From Hemileia vastatrix (taxonomy: Eukaryota > Basidiomycota > Pucciniomycetes > Pucciniales > Zaghouaniaceae), in assembly GCA_030280995.1 (NCBI GenBank), contig JASXTE010000016.1:17592501-17656500 (forward strand): DNA of 64,000 nt, in the 5' to 3' direction. Positions 54,777 to 64,000 of this stretch are shown here, one piece after another (positions within the stretch are counted from its first letter, which is position 1; every line of letters starts with the position of its first letter). Below the pieces are notes generated by a model. The model made no database searches. It was not told the DNA's origin and saw only the letters and a program-made list of their open reading frames with translations. A program made the translations under genes and the position numbers.

Positions 54777-55572
54777 TGTCAGCCAGGCTACTAGACTTAC
54801 CCGGTAAAATAATTAATTATTTTACTGAGTTGAAGCCACGCCTTTCTTCTTAATAATAATAATTTATTTATTTACTTAAGTAGTACTTACAATTAACTAA
54901 GTTAAGTAAAATAAGTAGTATAAATAAATAATATAAATAAAATTTCCCTTACAATTTTTACTCCTTACACCATGCTCAAAAGTATATGTCAAAGGGAATA
55001 AAATTAATAATAAATTTATAATATAAAAACTTTAAAACAATTATATTACCTCAGTGAGAGATCTGTAATCCCGTGAAGTAATATAATTGATTATTTATTG
55101 TGTAATAATTGTGACAGTCCAAGGAATTCAAACTTTGTTGCTAATAAATTTGATGCCCTTGTTGACGTACTAATTTATTACTTTCTTATGTCATTTATGT
55201 ACTCCTTTTTCTTGTCATTCTTTTCTCTCACACTCACAGTAGACAGTTTAAATTCCTTATATTTTATTCTCTCATATTTTGCCTATAAAAGGCCTCTGAA
55301 TTTGTGCTTTTCAATCCATTCTTTTATCACCTTACTTTTATTACCACGTATTACAACACAAAACTTATATTTTATATTTTATCACATTAGTATTTACAAT
55401 AGCGTAATTCTAATCAATAGACTATAACAATATTAAAAATCTACCTCTTTTATTTGAGTAATGAATCACTTAAATTAAAAAATACGTACAAGTCATTGAG
55501 AGTCCATTTAAAACCTTTAAAATCCTTGAAAACTCCGTACCAAATCATCTAGACCAAAAGCGTACCTTGACA
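54777..55572 (+). repeat. 5' LTR of Ty3-D (796 bp)
   Basis: TGTCAGCCAGGCTACTAG at the left, CGTACCTTGACA at the right, followed by AT and a TGGAGGCCTTTCC primer-binding region. A TATA-like TTTTGCCTATAAAAGGCC lies near 55277-55294. It is similar to the Ty3-B LTRs. Confidence 0.88.
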
Positions 55573-56537
55573 ATTGGAGGCCTTTCCGAATTATCAACGG
55601 CGCAACAATATTTGAGGTGTAATTGAGGGGACCATTGGTGTGCGAGTACCTGTAAACGACGAACGTCATACGTCACGTGACAAAATTTTTTGCTGCGAAC
55701 GGGAATCGAACCGCGCTCCAAAAATTAAGTGCATATACTGACTAAACGTCGTATATATTGTGGTAATTATTGATATTACTATCTGTGGGTTACTCTGCAC
55801 TCTTCATTTGCTACGTATTTCCTTTTACTCAGCACTCTGTAAGTGGCATTAATTTGCTCATTATACAGGGGGAGGTGTCTGGTAATTTGGAATTTATTAT
55901 TATTATTATATTTTTTTTATTTTTCCTGGTTGACCATAATAGAGCAATAAGTTTTCTTAGTCCCAGAAGTAATAAAATAATTATATTTTAATATTATTAT
56001 AATTTTTCAGTTGACATTTGTCCTGATTAATTTAAATTTTAATTGTTCCAGTTGACAAATTGTCCTAAAATAATATTTTTTTTAATTAATAAATTATTCA
56101 TAATTAATTACTTCAGTTGACTTTGAGTCCTGGTAGTTCAATAATTTTTTTTTTAATTAATAAAACTCATATTTAATTACTTCAGTTGACATTAAGTCCT
56201 GGTAGTTAAGTGATCAGTTTAATAAAATTTTAAAATAAAACTTCATATTTAATTACTTCAGTTGACATTAAGTCCTGGTAATAAATTAGTTGATTCAAAT
56301 CCTGAAAATAATTAATTAAAAGTATTAATAAAAATTTTAATTTATTTCTACAGTTGATTATATTATAATCCTGGTTTTAAATTATTTTTTGAATTAATAA
56401 ATTAATTATATTCAGTTGATTTTTATCCTAAAAAAGATTTTTTTATTATTTTTATTTTATTTTTTGTTAAATGAAAATCAAAAATAAAGACTAATTAATC
56501 TTATTGTCTCTCTTCTTCATTTCAGTAAAATCTTAAA
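55573..56537 (+). promoter_or_regulatory. Ty3-D leader with B-box-like, CACGTG and tandem CAGTTGAC motifs
   Basis: The primer-binding region begins at 55575. GTCACGTGAC lies near 55672-55681. On the minus strand, GGTTCGATTCC (complement of 55702-55712) is an exact RNA polymerase III B-box. CAGTTGACATTAAGTCCTGG-type repeats occur at about 56020-56420. The same set, inverted with the element, is in Ty3-B. Confidence 0.55.
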
Positions 56538-56875
56538 ATGACTGACCAAAGTGGTTCTGCTGCACGTGAAGAAGAACTAGACTTAATTGATTATGATGAG
56601 CCTACTTCTTTAAGTTCTCCTTTAACAAGAAGAATTTCTCAAACTAATAAATCCTTGCCCCAAACAGGATGTAGAGATGGAAGAAGTAGAAATCCTAGTG
56701 GACACCACTCAGGATCAGAAGCCTATGATAAACCCACCAGAAGAGTTTCCAAAAGGCTTCAGGATAAAAAAGATGCCATTGTCTCAGCAGGTAAAGAATC
56801 TGTCAACTCACATAAAGGAGTTAAGGACAGAAAGCTTGAGACTAAAGGTAAGGGTAGATGCTCTGGAAGAAAAGG
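56538..56875 (+). pseudogene. Ty3-D gag N-terminus, cut by Ty3-E
   Basis: MTDQSGSAAREEELDLIDYD starts the frame, as in Ty3-B. It stays open to the Ty3-E insertion after 56875, so about 112 codons remain. A second frame starting ATGG at 56677 (MEEVEILVD, FPKGFRIKKMPLSQQVKNL) overlaps it in the +1 frame and is the Ty3-D copy of the small coiled-coil ORF. Confidence 0.75.
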
Positions 56876-58053
56876 TGTCAGCCTAAATATCCTTAAGACT
56901 GAGTATTTCTTATGCTTAAAATAAGATAACCTTAAGTAGATTAAGCTTATATATTAAAAATAAGGTTAAAATAATAATATATATTATTTTATTATATATA
57001 TATATAATTATTATTCTATTATATAACTTATAATAGTTTAAATAGCTTATCCATGGCCTAATAATATTTATTAAGGTGTTAATGGAGTCATAATATACTT
57101 ATCTTAAGTGATATGAAGTAATTATTGACATACATAAGCTTATATGTATACATAAATCTCATATTCAGTGAAATATGCAGTATATTATGTATATTTAGGT
57201 ATATAAGTGGGTTTTAGCCCCTTAATAGCCTATAACCTTTGTTTTTCTGCTTATTTTAGGTCATATGGACGAAATCAGTGGACTCACAACGCCTACAGAA
57301 GCATGGACACCTATATCAGGCGCATACACCCAGTTTGGACAACTAAAATTACTTCCTTGGATGGCTATTCACGGATTTATGGGTTGGAAGGATGTTTCTG
57401 GGTTAATGTGGATGCTTGGGGATGTTATTGGGGGCTTGAAAATTTTATTTGTTTCCTTTATATGCTTTTAGTTTCATTAAATCTATTTTTGATTGTTTAT
57501 TTTACCTGTTTCTTTATGGTATCCGCTTTTATCTGGATTTTCTATTTATGGTATGGATCTGTGTTATTATTAATAGTGATGGAGGGTCCTTACTGGAGGT
57601 CTGGGTGTTGAAACTGCTTGAAGTGGACGCCATGGGGAGGTTATGGGCCCTCAAAGTGCTGTAATTGCCGGGGATAGCAGTGACATCATCTGGATTGAAG
57701 GTCTGTGCACTCCAGTGGATTTGGGTATAAGTAAGGAGGGATTTTGACGGTTATTTATCATCATTCAATTACTAAAACTCTAAAAAACATTACTATACAA
57801 TTATTAACCTTTAGAAATATATTATAAAGCTACTATAAATTGATATTATATTTATATAAAGCTATAACTATATTTTATTCATCTATTTTCCACCACTAGC
57901 ACGCATTTAAATCCAAGTATTGTGAGTTTTATTTGAGTATAACTATTTTATTAGTCTTCCCCTGAGGTTTAATCACTAAATTATTTATCAATAATTAGTA
58001 GGACCATAAATAAACATTATTATATCATACTTATATACTAGACTATACTGACA
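56876..58053 (+). repeat. 5' LTR of Ty3-E (1178 bp)
   Basis: TGTCAGCCTAAATATCC at the left, CTATACTGACA at the right. Only the ends resemble the Ty3-A LTR (TGTCAGCCT...CTGACA); the interior has diverged, so it is a sister family. A GGGTATAAGTAAGGAGG promoter-like box lies near 57724-57740. Confidence 0.85.
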
Positions 58054-58563
58054 ATTGGGGGTCTTTCCTTATATTTTACTTATTATTTAGTATAAGCCTT
58101 GGGACGTGATTTTTACCTTAGTACAGCTCAAAATAACCAAATATTTGGGTCTTCTGCATATTAGTGGTTCATCATAACTCATTGATTGCGGAAAAGAACC
58201 CTTAAAATAATTGGACTAATTTTTTATCATAAAAATTAGATATTTACAGTAGTAACTGTACCCAATATAAACCCAATTTCACTTGGTATTTGGACACCAA
58301 TATAACACCCAATTAAATTGGTATTTGGTTAAAGCTTGTTAAGCTACTTATTCACCCTTATAGAGGTCTAGTTAAACTTATTATTATATTTTTAACAGAT
58401 TTTTTCGATTTTTTCTTATATTTTATTTAAATAAATAAAGATATAAATTCAGGGTAAGCTCCATTGCTTTTTTATTAGTGATATAATTACTAATATCTTT
58501 TGTCTACTGATTCCATAGAGTTTTTTCCTTTTTTAGACGTAAAATATTGTCATTCTTAACAAT
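58054..58563 (+). promoter_or_regulatory. Ty3-E primer-binding region and leader
   Basis: TGGGGGTCTTTCC at 58056-58068, two bases after the LTR, parallels Ty3-A and Ty3-D. The rest is an AT-rich leader. Confidence 0.6.
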
Positions 58564-60603
58564 ATGAGTGCTCCCCAGGACAGTGTAAGTGAAAAGCCTG
58601 GTTATAATACCAGGTCTAAAGCTAAAAAAAACTTTCCATGACATCACCATGGAGGGTCAACAATACCCCCAGGCAGAAAGCATGAGTATAGAGGAAAAGG
58701 ACGCCCTCTTAAAAAAGATAACTATAAAAAGACGTCTCCTCCTCTTCAGGATCAACTGTCCCACCTGGCCAAACAGGTTCTGAAGTTGGAGGAATCAAAA
58801 TCACTCATGTTCAAAGAGGTAGAGCAGTTGCAAAACAATTGCAAGGTAGGGTTTCAGCAGATGAATCAGGCATTGGCAGAGTTGAAGGGAGGCCAGCCCA
58901 GTCAGTCAAATCAGCAACCCCTATCCAAGGAGGGTCAACTCACTCCCAGGAGTATATCCTGGTAGACAAATGGAAATGGGACTGGTTTCATCAACAGTGG
59001 ACAAGCCAAAGTTGCAACAGGGATCCACCACCTCATCTGACTTCCTCAGCTCATCCTTACAAAGGAAAAAAGCGCCAAAAATCAGGTCTGGCAACCATCC
59101 CATGGTAAGTAGATTACCCTCTCAGATTAAACATAATACTGATAATTACAATATAGGTAATTCTATTGATGTTAAATCTGTGCAAAAAATAGAGGAGGAT
59201 TTAAGAAATTTAGGTTTTAGAGTAGATACACCTGACTTGTCTTTTGTCCACAATAACAGTACTATTTACAATGATAATACAGTTAACCCTCAGTTGCAAC
59301 CACCTACTAGTGATATGAGAAGTTCAGAGGAGAGTGAGAGAATTGAAAAGGAAGACATGGAATATTTTAACAATAATCCAACTGTCCATAGAATTGTTTC
59401 AGCATTGTGGAATAGAATGACTGATTGTGAGGAACAGACAGTTAAGCTCACTAGTGATACAATTTCATCCTTGACATTAAACATTTCTCAATTAGCAACA
59501 CGTAACAAGAGAAAGAACATTTGTCTCTAACTCTTAAATATGATTCATTGAGTAATAAATATAATGACCTTTCAAACAAATTCTGTGAGTTAGAAAAATT
59601 ATATGAAACACATTTATTAAAAACTGAATCAAGAACAAAGTTATCTTTTGCCCAGACAAATCAGAGTGTCTCTGAGTTGCTACAAAGATTAACTAAAGTT
59701 TAGATTGAAACTGCCAATCTACTAATGAACCAGGATAATCATAAGTATAATCAATATAATAATAATCCTTTCATTGGCAAAAGTGAATCCCATTCCTTCC
59801 CTATACCACCACAATTAAAACCATCTGGTGGTAGTGTCAAATCTGAAAATGTAAGTCACAAATCCGTGCAAGAGGAAATACAAGACCATTTATCAAAAGT
59901 GAATGAGTTGTTGAATTTACCTAAGATTAGTGAGATAAAATCCAATCAGAAAAACTGGCCTAAGATAGATCAGTACCCAACTTATGATGGGGAAGCCAGC
60001 TCTGATTGGCAACATTTTATTCAAAGAATTGACAACTTGAAATTCTCATATAAGTTACCAGATGAAGAGATAACATCAAAATTAATTTCTTTATGTAAGG
60101 ATGTTGCTTTATTATTGTTTGAAGCTGTCTTGAGTGAGGGTAAAGATTACTCTTGGGCTGAATGGAAACAACTTATTGAAAAACAATTTGGAGGTTCTAA
60201 ATTCAGGCTTACTCAGCAGAGACTTTATGAGAAGACTAGGTATAATACGTTGAATGGTGACAAACCTATGGTATTTTTAATGAATTTAAACAAAATATTA
60301 AAAGCCATTGAGCCTCATATGGATTTTAACTTATGGAAAGATAAGATAATATATAAATTACCTATATCTGTCAGAGACATTGTTGTAGCTAGAACATTAA
60401 ATGTTACTGAATATTCTGACTTTATTAATATTTGCAATGAAATATTATTGAACCATAAGTATGAATCAAGGTATTCCACTTATAAACAAAATGTTGAACC
60501 TGTAAAAACTCAGAATTCAAAAACACTTCAGGAGAAGCAGAAAAAACCTACTGCACCTGTAGTACCTAAAAAGTATGAAACAAATACTTGTTATAAGTGT
60601 AAC
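58564..60603 (+). pseudogene. Ty3-E gag and zinc knuckle, frameshifted
   Basis: MSAPQDSVSEKPGYNTRSKA starts the frame, which ends at TGA 58639. Gag resumes as MEMGLVSSTVDKPKLQQ (58970) and shifts near 59505. It passes TAG 59701 and then holds the capsid-like YPTYDGEASSDWQHFIQ and LISLCKDVALLLFEAVL (about 59980-60140) and the knuckle CYKCNKPWVKGHKC (about 60590). Unlike Ty3-A, the frame is open from capsid into pol, because TTG replaces the Ty3-A TAA. Confidence 0.8.
58649..59108 (+). pseudogene. Overlapping ORF in Ty3-E gag, frameshifted
   Basis: It starts ATCACCATGG, a strong start context, 85 nt after the gag ATG: MEGQQYPQAE, SMSIEEKDALLKK. The coiled coil (LQDQLSHLAKQVLKLEESKS) is in a shifted frame, and the end (VDKWKWDWFHQQW, SSAHPYKGKKRQKS, PW-stop at 59103-59108) is open. 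So the same protein is readable, but small indels break it. Confidence 0.6.
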
Positions 60604-63600
60604 AAACCTTGGGTCAAAGGTCACAAATGTGAGAAAAACATAAATATTGTTGAAAATCAACATGAATCTGAAACTGAAACTGAAAAAAGTAAAGAATCAA
60701 GTGATTATGACAGCAATATCTCATATAGTGATGAAAATGAAGTCTGTATGTTGGAAGATGATTTGTCCATCTTTGAAAACCCAATATTAAATATGGACTC
60801 AAATAAATCTTTAATGAATTTTGAGGATGCTGAAATCATTAAGGATATACAAGCTGATAACTTTAGAATGACACCTATCACGGTTCCAGCTATCATTTCT
60901 GGTGAAAATGTTAATATAGTACTGGACACAGGAGCTGCTGGCTCTGTTGTTTCTGCTAATACATAACAGAAAATTGATAGTGAATATAGGTTTAAGCTTG
61001 AACCACTTCAAAATAAAAATTGGAGAGGTTTTGGATCAGTGCTACACCCCATTGGTAAATACAAAGCTGCTGTTTTCTTTAAACACCAACATGGTTATGT
61101 AAGGGTAACTTGTGACTTTGTAGTAATGGATAATACTAACTGTAGTAACTGTTTTATCATTGGAAATGATATTCTGACTAAATTTGGTGTAAAATCAGAC
61201 CCTGCTAATAACAATTTTACAATTGGCATGAATGGTAAGAGGAAATTTAAAATAAATTCTTTTAACACAGTCTTACACATTGAGTCAGTAACAAATTCCC
61301 CGTGTAAAGGAAGAGAATCCAATGAGATGGAACTTCTGGAAACAGAAATTTCAAAAGCATCATTTGGCACTCAGATAAGTAAAGCTGAGAAAGATAATAT
61401 TTTGGAATTAGTTAAAGCATTTCCAATGGCTTTTGCACATGGTACAAATGAACTTGGCCTTGTAAAAGATCATGAAATGAAGATTAGTTTAACCTGTGAT
61501 ATGGATAATATTCCTGCTAGTCTTAAAAAGAAACCATACCCTGCTTCACCAATGAAGAGGAAAGACATAGAGGATAATATTAAGATGTTATTAAAAATGA
61601 ACATTCTTGAGAATGTTGAAACTACACCAAAATATTGTGTAATATCACCAGTGCTAATTTCTTATGAACAAGATAAAGCAAGACTGAGCGGTGATTTTAG
61701 AGCATTAGATACATTTACAGTAGATGATATTTATCCCTTGCCAAGGATTGCCTCTATACATTCTACCCTTAAAGGTGCTAAATATATAAGTTGCCTAGAA
61801 GGAAATAAAGGGTACCATCAAATTCCTGTTGAAAAGAATTCACAGAACTTTTTGTTGATAACAACACACATGGGAATTTATAAGTATGTCAGAATGCCAT
61901 TTGGACCAAAAAATGCTCCATCAGTATTTCAGAAGTTAATGGATATAACATTCCATAATGAAATGATTGAGGGATGGTTAATGGTATACATTGATGACAT
62001 AATAGTGTTCTCAAAAACTTATGATGAACACTTAATCTATTTAAGAAAAGTATTTCAAAAAATGGATGAAATAAAAATGACCCTTGCATTGAAAAAATGT
62101 AAATTTGGGTTTGAATCTTTAAAAGTGCTTGGTCATATTGTATCTGGCTTACAAATATGTGTAGACCAAAATAAAGTGGCTGCAATAAAGAATATTGGTA
62201 TTCCTCAAAATGTAAAGGATGTAAAATCTTTTCTTGGAATGTGTGGTTATTATAGACAATATATAAAAAACTACCAATCAATTGCTGCACCACTGACCAC
62301 ACTGATAAAGAAATCAGAAGCTTTCATTTGGAATAATGAAAGACAACAAGCTTTTGATAAGTTGAAAGAATTTTTAATGACAGCTCCTATTTGGGTTTAC
62401 CAGATTTCCAATTACCTTTTGTATTATATACAGATGCATGTTTTATTGGACTGGGTGCTGCTTTGCATCAAAAACAACTTATTGAAGGAAAAATGTCAGA
62501 AGTAGTAATCTGCTATATTTCACGTACTCTGATAAGTGGTGAATTGAAATATGGTGCTACTCAACTTGAATGTTTGGCAGTAGTATGGGCTCTTGAGAAG
62601 CTACATTATTACCTTGAAGACCAAAAATTTGAGTTAATTACTGACTGTAGTGCAGTTAAGTCACTCTTAAACATGAAAACTCCTAATAGACACATGTTTA
62701 GATGGCAATTAGCTGTACAAGAATACAGTGGCCGGATGACTATTACACATAGAGCAGGAACCTTGCACTCTAATGTAGATCTGTTATCTAGAGTACCTCT
62801 GCCTAATAATGATGATAATCCTGCTTATGTTCCTGAGTCAGAGATTATTAACATTTATGGCATTTATATTGTAGATCTTGAGGATGAATTTATGCAATCA
62901 ATTCTTGATAATTATAATTCAGATCCTGAATTGAGTAAATTAACTAGAATATTAAATGATCCATCTAATGCTTCAATTAATGTTTTAATAAAAACATTAC
63001 CAATTAAGTATAAAGAGGCATTAGAAAAAGGAAAATTTTCCATTGAGGATGTTTTTATATATTACAGGAAAAAGTTAAGTAATGTAATTGTAATTCCCCC
63101 TTCAATGAAGGAGTTAATGTTAAGTATATGTCATGATGATATATTAGCCCGTCATTTTGACTACCATAAAACATTAACCAGAGTAAAAAACACAGCTTGG
63201 TGGATTAACATGTCTGAGGATGTTCAGAAATATGTTGAAACATGTGATTCTTGTCAAAAATCTAAAAGATTAACAGGAAAAAGAGCTGGTTTATTACAAC
63301 AAATTGAGCAGCCAAAAGCTCCATGGGAAACCATTAACATGGACTTTGTAACAGGTTTGCCAATAGCAGGGCATAAGAGTTATAACTCCTGCTGGGTAAT
63401 TGTAGATAGATTTACAAAGATGTGTAAATTTATTCCTACCCACAAAGAGGTTTCTGCAAAGGACTTAGCTTTTTTATGGTGGACACAAATGTTAAATACA
63501 GCAGGTTTTCCCAAAGCAATAGTTTCTGACAGAGATCCTAAATTTACTTCTGATTTCTGGACGTCACTTATGGATGTTTCAGGGTGTCAATTAAAACTTT

Positions 63601-64000
63601 CTACAGCACACCATCCACAAACTGATGGGCTAGCAGAAAGAATGATACAAACCTTAGAAGATATGATAAGAAGATACTGTGCTTTTGGTCTTAATTTTAA
63701 AGACAATGACAAATTCATGCATGATTGGGTAACCCTTATCCCAGGTTTAGAATTTGCATATAATAGTACAGTACATTCTGTCACTGGCAAAAAGCCATTT
63801 GAGTTATGGTTGGGTTATGTACCTAATACCCCTGCTAAAACTCTTAATAAGTTACCTAGATTGGATATCCATCCAGGTACTATATCTTTTCTTCAGATGC
63901 AGGAATTATGCAGAAAACATGCTCAAGAATGTATAAATAAGGCTTTTGAGTATGAAAAGAAAAGATGGGATAAAGCCCATAAAGAACAAATGTTCAAAGA
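60604..64000 (+). pseudogene. Ty3-E pol: protease, RT, RNase H, integrase (runs off the edge)
   Basis: Protease has VLDTGAAGSVVSAN just before TAA 60964. RT has PKYCVISPVLISYEQDKARL, MPFGPKNAPSVFQ and YIDD (61987-61998). RNase H follows the 1-nt loss near 62388 (YTDACFIGLGAAL, ATQLECLAVVWAL). Integrase has HDDILARHFD, CDSCQKSKRL, NMDFVTGLP, SDRDPKFTSDFW and HHPQTDGLAERM, and is open to base 64000. At the Ty3-A TAG position Ty3-E has GAG, so RNase H to integrase is continuous here. Confidence 0.88.

Larger units (their letters stand above)
54777..64000 (+). mobile_element. Ty3-D: Y-family Ty3 element split by Ty3-E (right end outside window)
   Basis: 5' LTR 54777-55572, leader, and gag from 56538 until 56875, where Ty3-E begins. 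The gag start and leader motifs match Ty3-B. The left flank is AATTT (54772-54776). The rest of Ty3-D should follow Ty3-E beyond 64000. Confidence 0.85.
56876..64000 (+). mobile_element. Ty3-E: X-family Ty3 chromovirus, incomplete at the window edge
   Basis: 5' LTR 56876-58053, primer-binding region at 58056, gag from 58564, pol to at least 64000. The left flank is AAAGG (56871-56875). The coding breaks I can place are TGA 58639-58641, indels in 58780-58970, a shift near 59505, TAG 59701-59703, TAA 60964-60966 and a 1-nt loss near 62388. From there to the edge the integrase frame is open. It is related to Ty3-A in all domains but clearly diverged at the DNA level. Confidence 0.88.

Noticed and set aside
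55685..55720. A tRNA gene next to the Ty3-D LTR
   Set aside because: Only the B-box and part of a T-arm fit. I find no A-box, no acceptor stem and no cloverleaf.

Overview
This is an AT-rich eukaryotic window, most likely from a fungus with a large, transposon-filled genome. A rust fungus (Pucciniales) is my best guess. The reasons are short GT-AG introns of about 60-100 bp, fungal-type Ty3 chromoviruses, PIF/Harbinger elements with a Myb/SANT-like partner gene, and a Tet-like dioxygenase remnant. The lineage is an inference; the introns and families are read from the sequence. Only three host genes look intact: RPB8 (32114-32848, +), a UPF0538/C2orf76-type gene (34094-34761, -) and KAE1/OSGEP (47854-49142, +).

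Left part, 1-30.2 kb: one nested insertion stack, resolved by target-site duplications (TSDs). An old minus-strand Ty3 element (Ty3-O) is split by a second minus-strand Ty3 element, Ty3-B (1796-27394, TSD GGGAT). The 3' LTR of Ty3-B is split by a CACTA-like DNA transposon (1969-15097, TSD ATG) that carries intron-bearing fragments of adenosine kinase and a TOM1/HUWE1-type E3 ligase. That transposon is split by a young Ty3 element, Ty3-A (2072-11293, TSD GTTGA). The integrase of Ty3-B is separately split by a Harbinger element, H2 (16863-20590, TSD TATTA), which carries a decayed Tet-like dioxygenase gene.

Centre, 30.4-50.8 kb: the host-gene island, flanked by two copies of one LTR-like repeat (family Z). 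The divergent promoter between the UPF0538 gene and KAE1 is almost entirely a 34-bp satellite: about 195 units with no length variation, no G on the + strand and no stop codon in any + frame. The satellite is split by a 6.2-kb two-gene Harbinger element, H1 (39149-45386).

Right part, 50.8-64 kb: a second stack. A Harbinger transposase relic is cut by a reversed LTR, which holds a solo LTR (TSD ACTAT) and a plus-strand Ty3 element (Ty3-D). Ty3-D is cut inside gag by Ty3-E, which runs off the right edge.

On the possible undescribed system: the strongest candidates are (i) the G-free, indel-free satellite filling a bidirectional promoter, with an 8-unit higher-order pattern; (ii) a small coiled-coil ORF overlapping gag in another frame, seen in four Ty3 copies and ending in Pro-Trp-stop; and (iii) DNA transposons carrying captured host-type genes.
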